A stretch of 64,000 nt of DNA from Haematobia irritans (Eukaryota; Arthropoda; Insecta; Diptera; Muscidae): NCBI RefSeq assembly GCF_050003625.1, contig NC_134401.1, forward strand, positions 70,770,632 through 70,834,631. The letters run 5' to 3'. Below are positions 34,047 through 42,603 of this stretch, one piece after another. The notes below the pieces were generated by a model that searched no databases, was not told the DNA's origin, and saw only the letters and a program-made list of their open reading frames with translations. Every line of letters starts with the position of its first letter. Position 1 is the first letter of the stretch. The position numbers and the translations under genes are program-made.

Positions 34047-34409
34047 ATGAAAGTAACAAGCAACAATCGTCAAAGGATGACCAAGGAGGAACTTTACAAA
34101 TGGAAAAGAATTATCAATTCAGGAATATTAAAGGATAATGACTATGAGCCTGGCATGTCCGACATAAATTATGTACCGAAGGATTCAGGACATGAGGATA
34201 TTTATATCGACGATATTGATGAAGTGATGGAGTTCACCACCAGCGAAAGTTCACCACCGTTATTTCCTGTGGAAAGCGACGAAAGCATTGATTCAATGCA
34301 AAATGGTCGGAGGATTCCACAATCGTGGCTGAACTCTTTGCCTGGCCGACCAGTGGTGCAGTCGGTAAAAATCATAAGAATGGGATGGGGAAAATCACAA
34401 GAGGAATAA
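34047..34409 (+). CDS. Hypothetical acidic 120-aa ORF
   Basis: Starts MKVTSNNRQRMTKEELYKWK, followed by a strongly acidic centre (GHEDIYIDDIDEVMEFTTSE) and a basic C-terminus (SVKIIRMGWGKSQEE). Codon use looks coding and the ORF is longer than chance neighbours, with AATAAA near 34465. No family recognised. It could be a host exon, or part of a transposon gene whose other exons are the zinc-finger ORF and the Q-rich ORF just downstream. Confidence 0.42.
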   Translation: MKVTSNNRQRMTKEELYKWKRIINSGILKDNDYEPGMSDINYVPKDSGHEDIYIDDIDEVMEFTTSESSPPLFPVESDESIDSMQNGRRIPQSWLNSLPGRPVVQSVKIIRMGWGKSQEE

Positions 34410-34601
34410 TAAAACTATACAAAAAAAGTGGATAAGATAATCAAATGCATTACAAAAATGAATAAAATAAACAAATGAATGCTAGAAATAATTCAAATTA
34501 GCTTCATTGATTTTACGTAAATGGTTTAAGCGCTTGCTACAGATCTTTGGTTTGATTTCTGCTTTAATCTGATTTTAAGTGTCAGAGATATAGGTTCAAA
34601 A

Positions 34602-34709
34602 ATGTTCTCCTGTTCGGTTTGTATGGAAATTTTCGCATCCATCACATCTTATCGAAGACACCTAAAGCATCATAGAAGATGTGGTGTGTGGAAAGATGCT
34701 TTTGAATAA
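34602..34709 (+). CDS. Small ORF with one C2H2 zinc finger
   Basis: Thirty-five codons starting MFSCSVCMEIFASITSYRRH, then LKHHRRCGVWKDAFE and TAA at 34707-34709. C-x2-C-x12-H-x3-H fits a classical C2H2 finger with hydrophobic F and Y positions. A single finger in so short an ORF suggests an exon of a larger gene or a relic. Confidence 0.45.
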   Translation: MFSCSVCMEIFASITSYRRHLKHHRRCGVWKDAFE

Positions 34710-34746
34710 GCGTGCGTTATATTTACATATGTAGCTGCATTCAGCT

Positions 34747-34941
34747 ATGGGAGGACATGGGTTAATGAATGAAAATCTTCAACACCAACAACATCAACAT
34801 ACATCTCAGTTGATGACTACATTCGGGCGACAACATCAACAAGAAAACCCTAAGTTGAAACCAAGCCGCTCATCGGAAACACTTGATCAATTTCACGTAC
34901 ATCAGCAGCAGCACATGATGCAAAGCGGTGCACATAGGTAG
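34747..34941 (+). CDS. Gln/His-rich exon-like ORF cut by the Transib end
   Basis: Preceded by a possible acceptor (gctgcattcag|CT ATG). Encodes MGGHGLMNENLQHQQHQHTS and later FHVHQQQHMMQSGA. The last codons and stop lie inside the Transib TIR starting at 34931, so the original frame was probably longer and interrupted by that insertion. No specific protein recognised. Confidence 0.38.
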   Translation: MGGHGLMNENLQHQQHQHTSQLMTTFGRQHQQENPKLKPSRSSETLDQFHVHQQQHMMQSGAHR

Positions 34942-34969
34942 ATATTGAGTAATTAGGCGGCCAAAAGTC
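34931..34969 (+). repeat. Left Transib TIR (23-RSS-like)
   Basis: CACATAG heptamer, 23-nt spacer, then CCAAAAGTC in the nonamer position. The last six spacer bases and the start of the nonamer read GGCGGCCAAAA, identical to the right end. Confidence 0.82.
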
Positions 34970-35067
34970 TAAATTTGAAATTCGTAGTAGGCATAAAATG
35001 TTGACGTCTACCTGTAGTAAACATGTCTACCTGTAGTTTGTTAAAAAAATTTTAAAAAAAATTTGCT

Positions 35068-37057
35068 ATGGAGATGCCTAGTTCATCGGGGGTGAAAATA
35101 GTAACTCGTAAATGTCTGTTTGAGCAAATGCAAATTCAAAATTTACTAAATATGGATGAAAAATTGGAATTTTTAGAAAACCACTTGCTATTGTCTTGCG
35201 GAGACACTGTGGAAAGAAAAAAGGACCTTAAACATAAATTTTCCTACATCAAACACGAGTTTAAACAGAGATGGCTAAAAGCTCATAAAGTTGAAGAAGT
35301 TTTTATGAAAAACAACCAGAATTGGCTGGAAGGCACTTTTGAAATACCAGTGCATTCGCTTAATCAACCAGGTCGTCCGAGCAAATCATTTTCGGAATCA
35401 AGTGAACGAAGCAAGAGAAGAAAAACTGAGGAACTTCGATCAAATGTTGATGATGAAATGATTATACATGCCGCACAAGTCATATTTGCAAACGAAGGGA
35501 CAGAGAAATGCCTCAAAAGTGCTCAAAGAAATAGGAAATTCGCCAACAAAGGCTAGTCAATATAGAAAAGCCTATTCCAAGACCAATGAAACCATTGCTC
35601 CTTTGACCCCGTTCCAAGCACTCAAAATGTTCGTAGAAGCTGATCTAACAAGACGACAATATGAAATAATAAGGGCAACTAACCCAAAGCATTACCCTTG
35701 TTACGACCTTTTGTTGAAAGCAAAACAAGAATGCTACCCACCAAAGACGGCATTACGAGTAACGGCTACCTGCGCAGAAATTAATTTACAATACCTAATG
35801 GATCATACTATTCAACGGTTATCAATCTACCTGGAAGAAGTGTTATTAACCCTTAACGAAATTGAAAGAAAGTCATTAACGATCATTTATAAATGGGGTT
35901 GTGACGGGTCACAACAAGCGCGGTACAAACAAAAATTCTCAGAAGACGCCGAATCCGATGCTAGTATATTTTTGAGTTCTTTTGTCCCGCTTCAAATTAT
36001 TTGTGGTAAAGAAAATAATAAAGTGTTATGGCAAAACCCAACACCATCATCACCACGATTTTGCCGCCCCATCAGATTTCGGTATGTGAAAGAAACTACA
36101 GATGTAACAAAAGAGGAAATATGTTATGTGCAAAATGAAATTAAGAACCTCACTCCTACAAAAGTACATAGTGATGGAAAAGAATTTGATTATAATCACA
36201 TTTTGAAAATGACCATGGTTGATGGCAAAGTTTGCAATGCTGTAACCAACACGACCTCAACTAGCCGATGCTATATATGTGGCGCCACTTCCAAAGATTT
36301 CAATAATTTAAGCAAACAGAACGAAATAAGTCCCGATGCTCTTAAGTTTGGAATTTCGGTATTACACGCAAAAATACGTATTTTTGAGAGCATTCTGCAT
36401 TTGGCATATAAATTGCCCGTGAAGAAATATGGAAAGAAAAGGACCCAGGAAGAGAAAGCATTAGAAGAAGAAAGGAAAAAAGAAATCCAAGAAAGATTCC
36501 GCTTAGAAACTGGCCTGTTGGTTGACATACCTAAAGCCAATTTTGGTAATACCAATGATGGAAATACGAGTAGGAGATTTTTTGAAAACACAGAATTAGC
36601 GGCGGACATAACAGGCATTAACCACGAATTAATATATAGATTTAAAATCTTATTAGAGGCGATTTCAAGTGGACACAAAATAAATACAACAAAATTCAAA
36701 GAATATGCCTTCAACACCGCGCAAATGTATGTGGAATTATACGACTGGCATCCCATGACTCCAACAATGCATAAATTACTATTACATGGGGCGACCATCA
36801 TAGATAATGCACTGTTGCCCATCGGCAAATTATCGGAGGAGGCTGCAGAAGCACGAAATAAAAATTTTCGGTCATACAGACAGAATTTTTCAAGAAAATT
36901 TTCAAGGGAAGAATGCAACCGTGATATTTATCAAAGATTGCTCCTTACTTCAGATCCACTCGTAAGTAGTGAACGATCGTTAAAGAAAACTTCACACAAG
37001 ATTTTTTCTAGTGAAGTTATAGAACTATTAGAACCTGCCGAGCCCCACACAATATAG
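35068..37057 (+). pseudogene. Transib transposase (RAG1-core homologue), one frameshift
   Basis: Two overlapping frames: 35068-35556 (MEMPSSSGVKIVTRKCLFEQ onward) and the frame ending at 37057, joined if one base is removed near 35505-35512 (A-run in gagaaatgcc). The joined product would be about 670 residues, the usual Transib length. In the second frame, numbered from 35468: YKWGCDGSQQ with D146, MVDGKVCNAVT with D252, the zinc ligands CYIC (268/271) and HKLLLH (435/440), and EARNKNFRSYR with E461. These correspond to the RAG1 catalytic triad and its C-x2-C / H-x4-H zinc site, including the E-x2-N-K after the last ligand. Also typical are PTPSSPRFCRPIRF and NTNDGNTSRRFF. AATAAA lies near 37139. 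All catalytic residues are intact; only the frameshift argues against function, and it may be a sequence error. Confidence 0.88.
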
Positions 37058-37247
37058 TATTGAGCACGAAGAAGTCGAGATACAAACATCTTTCAATAAG
37101 AAAATTTAATTCATTTTTATTTATTTATGATTTATGAGAATAAAATGTGTTTTTTATTATAAAATATATGTTTTTCTTATTTATTTTTTAAAATAAATAG
37201 GTAGTTTTTTTAAAATACAGTCTTTCGAAGCCATTAACGTCCAAAAA

Positions 37248-37286
37248 TATTTTTGGCCGCCTAAATATTTCAAATCGACCACTGTG
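37248..37286 (-). repeat. Right Transib TIR (23-RSS-like, consensus heptamer)
   Basis: Read on the minus strand: CACAGTG, 23-nt spacer, CCAAAAATA. The heptamer equals the vertebrate RSS consensus. Confidence 0.85.
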
Positions 37287-37291
37287 CGACG

Positions 37292-37590
37292 CTTCATATC
37301 CAGATTGAGACCAAAAGCAATCATGAAATCCGCTCCAATTATAACTTCGTCTACTATATCGGCCTCAATGAAATCATAAGTAACGGATTAGTTAGCAATA
37401 GTTAATTTTACGGCGACCTTTCCATATACGGTTGCGGGTTCCCCTGTAGCCGTGCGTAGAATGACTCTTTTCCTTTTACTAAATCAGATCTAATGATAGA
37501 CTTTGATGCACCAGTATCCAACGTCAAAGTACGCTTGTCGCCATTAATAATACCCGCAATAGTTAAATTGTTATTTTTCTGTTGAACTAT
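37292..37590 (-). pseudogene. Retroelement aspartic protease domain
   Basis: Minus strand reads NLTIAGIINGDKRTLTLDTG then ASKSIIRSDL, with the LDTGAS active-site motif, and further IVDEVIIGADFMIAFGLNLD, the second protease hallmark. A stop lies between (IAN followed by TAA near 37390). Confidence 0.78.
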
Positions 37591-37655
37591 TGCTATGGAG
37601 ATGGTGGGGCCATCGTTTGTGGTAGCCAGCTCTTGCCCCGCTGAACAAGCTCGAT

Positions 37656-39095
37656 TTAGTTTACAGGTGACTCACTTGACTGTGGGGTCACCTTCTTATG
37701 GCTATTGTTTAATGGAGATGGTGATGTGGATCTTGACTGTTTGCGTCGTGCTTTGCATTCTCGAGCTAGATGTCCCGGTTTATCACAGTTATAGCATTTG
37801 ATCCGGGATTTATTTGCCTCTTGCTTCATTTCGTGCATTGCCTGCTTCATGGCCTCTTTCATCGACTCAATAACGGACTTTGATTCGTCACACTCTGTTT
37901 CTACTTTACGTACCTTGTGAATTTGAGGCCGCGCTAGCAATCTCGCTGTCTCCTGTGCAAGTGCGAATGTTACTGTTTCAGCGAATGTAGCCTTTTGTGA
38001 CGCATAGGTTAAAGTGGCAGCCCGATTAAGATTCAGGCTCACTTAGACTATTCAGTCCATTGTGACGCATATGTTGCACATTTTATATCTGGGTCTCGAA
38101 TACCATTGACGAAGATCTCAATCTTGATGCGGCCCACAAGAGGATGACTCTCACCTGGATATGTCAAAAGCACTAGCCGCTCAACTTCTGTTGCGAAATC
38201 TTGTAGGGTTTCATCCGATTTCTGAATTTTTCCTCTCAATTCCATTTTGAAGATGTCCTGCTTGTGCTCTCCACCATAATTGCGTTGAAGTGCCGCTATT
38301 ACTTCATTATAGTTATTTCTAGAAGCAGCGGGAATGCTTTGTATCAAATCAGCAGCGTTACCCTTAATGCCAATAGAAGTTCAATTGCTTTATCATCGTC
38401 ATTCCACAAATTTCTACAAGCAACCATTTCGAATTGGAATTTGAAGACATCAAATGACGTTGAGCCATCGAAAACAGGAGTTTTGATTTTTGAGCCCTCG
38501 ATGACGCGCACTGGACCTCCTTTAATTTCCGGCTCTGACATTTTTTCTCGATGTGTAGAAACTTCTCATCATGAACCATAATTTTCTCATCCACGGAAAG
38601 GACTTTCTTATACAATTCCACAATTTGATTTTCTATATGGTCTACACGTTTCTCCATGCCTTCAGAAATTTGTTGTAGTTTTTCATTGAGAATTCTAGAA
38701 TTTTCGTCCAATTTTTCTTCCAATTTTCTAGAGTTTGCTTCCATTTTTAGGGCGTTTTCTTCCAGCAATTTTCTAGAAGTTTCTTCCATTTTTAGACAAT
38801 TTGCTTCCAGTTTTCTAGAATTCTCTTCCATCATTTTGCTCAAAACATTGAGCATTGAGGTGTAATCCACAACACTTGAAGCCACAGATGGATTTTCTAC
38901 ACTGCTGGTATTGACGAGTAGTGATTCGTCAATGTCCTCCTTATAATCAAACTCATACGTCGCAATATCCATATTACGCCGTTCAAACTCTTCCAGTAGA
39001 CGCTTTTGAAGCGGGGCCTCATTGCCTGTTGTCGACAGCTCCAGTTTGCTCAATTCCGTTCTTAAGTCTTCCACACGAAGCTCTTTAAACTTCAT
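37656..39095 (-). pseudogene. gag with SAP-like domain, coiled coil and zinc knuckle
   Basis: ATG at 39095 opens MKFKELRVEDLRTELSKLEL with STTGNEAPLQKRLLEEF, a SAP-like helix-loop-helix. A long Lys/Glu-rich coiled coil with repeated (S/A)xKLEEN-type heptads follows (residues ~85-180). After a frameshift near 38480 come FKFQFEMVACRNLWNDDD and the capsid-like segment LQRNYGGEHKQDIFKMELRG; after a 54-bp LOA insertion (38007-38060) come FALAQETARLL and the knuckle CYNCDKPGHLARECKARRK. Frameshifts near 38480 and 38345 inactivate it. Confidence 0.82.
38007..38060 (-). mobile_element. 54-bp LOA 3'-end insertion with 11-bp target duplication
   Basis: Identical in most positions to the terminal bases of the LOA element at 27190-27250 (aaagtggcagcccgattaag). 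Flanked by TGTGACGCATA on both sides (37996-38006, 38061-38071). Removing it and one copy restores the gag frame (CATYASQKATFAE). Confidence 0.92.
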
Positions 39096-39134
39096 TGTAG
39101 ATTTTTTTTCCGTTATTTCACTTCCGACACCAAT

Positions 39135-39470
39135 TGTTACGTTTTTAATTACCCGTCAATTAAAACACTGTTCGTTTCGATAACGTTAATCTATAATTTA
39201 TTTACTATTCGCTTTACAATTCGTTCACACTGATGTTATTCGTTTGACGCTTTAACTAAGACTGACTTGTAAGCAGCATGCGAGCGCTTTTATATATGAC
39301 GGTCTGACAATGTGCGACCATTCTGGCAGCACTACAATATTCTGGCAACGCCAGACCATTCTTTGACAACGCTAGAAGAATCTACGACCATTAAGTTATT
39401 CATCTGATGGCTGCCAAACACATATACACTCACATAGATATGTGCTCGCATTACTACAACTACAGTAACA
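39135..39470 (-). repeat. 5' LTR of the retrotransposon
   Basis: 336 bp bounded by TGTTAC (39135) and GTAACA (39470). On the minus strand it contains TATATAAAAG (39296-39287) and AATAAA about 80-100 bases further (TAGTAAATAAATTATAG), as expected for U3 and R. Confidence 0.75.
39287..39296 (-). promoter_or_regulatory. LTR TATA box
   Basis: TATATAAAAG on the minus strand inside the LTR, upstream of gag. Confidence 0.65.
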
Positions 39471-39723
39471 ATAGACAAGAGATGAAATGAGAATGCAAAA
39501 TAACAAAGGGGTTGTTATCAAAGAGAGTAAGAACTTACATTTCGATATGAAAATAAGCAAACAAAAGAACATAAAAGAAATTCAGGAAAGTACCAGAAAA
39601 TGAATACACCCAGAGAAATGTTTTTTTTTTTTTTTTTTTTTTTTTTTTATTTTCATCTATGGATTAAACCCTTACAGACTAACAGTAATATATTACATTA
39701 TATACATATTGTTTGTTAATATA

Positions 39724-42597
39724 TCAAGTATTTAATAATAATGTTATCTTTTTCTTTACATTGTATTTCTCTTCTGACAAATCAAGATAATAATAAAATT
39801 TATTGAATTCTTTACAAAGACGGCGAAGTGGATCGTTGTTTTCAAAGTTCGTTCGAAAGTATTCAATGTGGAGCAGTTCAAAGTTGCGGGTAGGTCTAAA
39901 GGGTACATTGAATGATATGCTGTTAATAAGGAAGTCAGATTTAAATCTTCCGTTAATTAAATCAACCATAAAACAGATATTCAGCATGGTACGTCTACTT
40001 TTCAGTGTAGGTAATTTGATGAGCGATAGTCTTTCTTTGTAAGACGGCAAGGTTTGAGGTGTCCAGTTATTCCGACGTAAACAAAACAGTAAAAATTGTT
40101 TCTGAACAGATTCAATACGATTGCAATGAATTTGGTACTGTGGGTCCCAAATTACAGATCCATATTCCAGGATAGGACGCACAAGTGAAGTATATAAGTT
40201 TCTTGTAACAAATGGGTCAGAAAATTCCTTACTCCAGCGCTTGACAAATCCAAATGATCCATAGGCCTTATTTACAGTCATAGAAATGTGAGATCTAAAA
40301 TTTAGCATGCGATCCAAAAGTATTCCAAGATCTTTAAAGGATTCAACAGTTTCAAGCGTTGTGCCATTCAAGTTATAATTCGTGTCGATATAATTTAATC
40401 TATAAAAAGAGATATGCTTGCATTTCCTTATGTTCAGTTCCATCATATTTGATGAGCACCATCTGTACATGCTATTCAGATCAGATTGGAGTAAGGATTG
40501 GTCATCACTATTCCGAATAACCTTTATAATTTTAACATCGTCAGCATACATGAGAGTGTAACCATATTTAATGGCTGATGGAAGGTCATTTATAAATAGG
40601 CAGAACAATAGAGGGCCAAGATGACTGCCTTGTGGAACACCAGAAGGCACATGTATTGATTTTGAAATAATGTTATCAAATACTACAAATTGTGTACGAT
40701 TCTTTAGATAACTTTCAAACCAGGATACCATTAATTCACTGAAGCCCATGCGATGCAGTTTGTACAGTAAAAGTGAATGGTTTACTTTGTCAAACGCCTT
40801 ACTAAAATCAGTATAAATAACATCAGTCTGTAAACGATCTCTAAAGCCTTCATTAACCATTGTAGTCAATTCCAAGATATTTGTTATGGTCGAACAAGAT
40901 TTACGGAAGCCGTGTTGTTTAGGCGATAGAAGAGAGGAGACTTGATGATTCAAACTATCAGAAATAATTTTCTCCAACAGTTTTGGAATAGCACTTAATT
41001 TAGCAATGCCTCTATAATTCGTAATATCTGACTTGCTTCCATTTTTAAATAGCGGAATGATAAATGAATTCTTCCACAACGTAGGAAAGTGACCTGTGCG
41101 CAAAGATTCATTAAACAGAAATGACAGAGCAGTCGAAAGAGAATGAGCACAATATTTGAGGATGTTACTGGGAATCCCATCAGGGCCCGGGCGATATGAA
41201 CATTTTATCTTTTCCATATAACTCATCACAATATCAGGAGAAATAAATGGAGTAGTGAATGTCGAGTATTCCTGTATCTTATATGGGTACGCATCAGATT
41301 GCTTGAAATCCTTATGGCAGTAAGTTGTTGCAAAGAACTTTGAAAACAAATTACATATAGATTCATTATCATCCCCTTCAACAGCACCATAGTGAAGGGT
41401 TCTTGGATACACATTTGATTGACGTTTAGAATTAACAAATCTGTAAAATGACTTTGGATTAAGCTTCAGTTCATTTTTAATTTTCGATAAATAATTGTTA
41501 TAGGATTGTTTATTCCACAGGTTGTATTCTGAACGAGCAATTGAGTAGTTTGCATAGTCAGTCACAGATCCAGATTTTTTATACTTTTTATAAAGTTTAT
41601 TCTTTATATTCTTCAAGTTACGTAATTTACTGTCATTCCAAGGTGGACCAGTGTGAGAAGTTATTCGAATTAATGGAACAGATTGGGCTATGAATGAATT
41701 CAAAGTTTCATAAAATGTATTAATTGATTCATCAAGATTTCTCGCTGGTAAAATTTTATTCCAATCCACATTTAATAGTAATGAGTTCAGTTTTTCATAA
41801 TCAGTTCTATTAAAAGAGAATATTTTATCAGTTTTCAATACGAGTTTATTTCGCATAGATCTCGAAAAAGACATATTTATATCCATACAGACAGTGGGAT
41901 GATGAACATCTTCAGGATTTACAACGGCATTGACGCGTGATAAAAACACATCTTTTAGTTCATTTGTAAAAAATAAATCAAGTAATTTATTATTCGAATT
42001 TTGTATGTTGCTAATTTGAAAAAGACCATCTTTTAACAAGTTTTCAACAAATTCCGATTGATATCCATTTCTTAGCATTGGTACGGAGTAATTCATTTCC
42101 TCACAATATTTCCATGTAATAGATGGAATGTTAAAATCACCAGACAAAACAATCAAATCAGAGGGTCTCGCAGTAGATAGGACCGATTGGATAGCAGTCA
42201 AATGAGCATTATAAACATCGTTACAAGAACCAGGAGGAATATAGGAGCAAGTCACAAACAATGAATTATGGCCGCACCTTATTTTCACTCCTATATATTC
42301 AATTTGAAGTTCATTTGGAATATCAATTTTTGATGAAGCAAATTTCGAAGAAACAGCAATTAGGACGCCGCCACCAGATTTCTTCAAACCAGTTGTGCGG
42401 TCACATCTATAAATTTGGTACTTGTCGCATAAGATTTCAGTATTTAAGATATTACTTTGAAGCCAGGTTTCAGTAAATATAATCAAATCATAATCAAAGC
42501 CAAAGCTATCCGTATATAGGTTGCATAATTTTGTGTTAAGTCCCCTAACATTCTGATAAACTAAAGTAAAATTCGTATCAGACAGGGTTTTATTCAG
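39724..42597 (-). CDS. LINE ORF2: endonuclease and reverse transcriptase, no ATG start
   Basis: Taken from the frameshift point (CTG at 42597) the frame gives about 957 residues. Endonuclease motifs: LVYQNVRGLNTK near the start, IIFTETWLQSN, GGGVLIAVSS, VLSGDFNIPSITW and DVHHPTVCMDI. RT motifs: YRPGPDGIPSNIL, YRGIAKLSAIPKLLE, VIYTDFSKAFDKVNH, SGVPQGSHLGPLLF, MYADDVKII (catalytic) and VRPILEYGSVIWDP. No RNase H. The open frame starts after a TGA at 42612 and has no ATG before the conserved endonuclease start; ORF1 ends inside it. Translation by -1 frameshifting from ORF1 is inferred (see findings). Confidence 0.9.
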   Translation of the reverse strand: MNKTLSDTNFTLVYQNVRGLNTKLCNLYTDSFGFDYDLIIFTETWLQSNILNTEILCDKYQIYRCDRTTGLKKSGGGVLIAVSSKFASSKIDIPNELQIEYIGVKIRCGHNSLFVTCSYIPPGSCNDVYNAHLTAIQSVLSTARPSDLIVLSGDFNIPSITWKYCEEMNYSVPMLRNGYQSEFVENLLKDGLFQISNIQNSNNKLLDLFFTNELKDVFLSRVNAVVNPEDVHHPTVCMDINMSFSRSMRNKLVLKTDKIFSFNRTDYEKLNSLLLNVDWNKILPARNLDESINTFYETLNSFIAQSVPLIRITSHTGPPWNDSKLRNLKNIKNKLYKKYKKSGSVTDYANYSIARSEYNLWNKQSYNNYLSKIKNELKLNPKSFYRFVNSKRQSNVYPRTLHYGAVEGDDNESICNLFSKFFATTYCHKDFKQSDAYPYKIQEYSTFTTPFISPDIVMSYMEKIKCSYRPGPDGIPSNILKYCAHSLSTALSFLFNESLRTGHFPTLWKNSFIIPLFKNGSKSDITNYRGIAKLSAIPKLLEKIISDSLNHQVSSLLSPKQHGFRKSCSTITNILELTTMVNEGFRDRLQTDVIYTDFSKAFDKVNHSLLLYKLHRMGFSELMVSWFESYLKNRTQFVVFDNIISKSIHVPSGVPQGSHLGPLLFCLFINDLPSAIKYGYTLMYADDVKIIKVIRNSDDQSLLQSDLNSMYRWCSSNMMELNIRKCKHISFYRLNYIDTNYNLNGTTLETVESFKDLGILLDRMLNFRSHISMTVNKAYGSFGFVKRWSKEFSDPFVTRNLYTSLVRPILEYGSVIWDPQYQIHCNRIESVQKQFLLFCLRRNNWTPQTLPSYKERLSLIKLPTLKSRRTMLNICFMVDLINGRFKSDFLINSISFNVPFRPTRNFELLHIEYFRTNFENNDPLRRLCKEFNKFYYYLDLSEEKYNVKKKITLLLNT

Positions 42598-42603
42598 TTT
42601 TTT
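42542..42603 (-). promoter_or_regulatory. Candidate -1 frameshift signal (A AAA AAC plus stem-loop)
   Basis: ORF1 ends TCA AAA AAC TGA, so A AAA AAC (42603-42597) is a canonical slippery heptamer in frame, immediately before the ORF1 stop. A slip back by one base continues CTG AAT AAA..., exactly the ORF2 frame. Nine nt later CCCT (42587-42584) and CTGATA (42581-42576) can pair with AGGG (42546-42543) and TATCAG (42558-42553), a two-part stem with a 17-nt loop. Confidence 0.68.

Larger units (their letters stand above)
34931..37286 (+). mobile_element. Transib-family (RAG1-like) DNA transposon, 2356 bp
   Basis: The 36-bp terminal inverted repeats match at 28 of 36 positions without gaps. The right end, read inward, starts with the heptamer CACAGTG; the left has CACATAG. 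In both, a 23-nt spacer is followed by CCAAAA. Flanking five bases are CGGTG (34926-34930) and CGACG (37287-37291); the right one matches the CGNCG-type target reported for Transib, but the two differ at two positions. The single gene inside encodes a RAG1-core-like transposase. Confidence 0.88.
37292..39470 (-). mobile_element. 5' part of an LTR retrotransposon (LTR, gag, protease)
   Basis: Minus-strand order: LTR (39470-39135), primer-binding-site-like TGGTGTCGGAAGTGAAA (39132-39116), gag from ATG 39095, zinc knuckle, then an aspartic protease ending where the Transib right TIR begins. RT, integrase and the 3' LTR are missing, so the copy is truncated. The Gag layout suggests a Ty3/gypsy-type element, but without RT this is not certain. 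Confidence 0.8.

Noticed and set aside
36271..36918. 215-codon minus-strand ORF
   Set aside because: Antisense of the Transib transposase; the plus frame has all family motifs.
37292..39470. Endogenous retrovirus with envelope
   Set aside because: Only LTR, gag and protease are present; nothing resembling an envelope gene.
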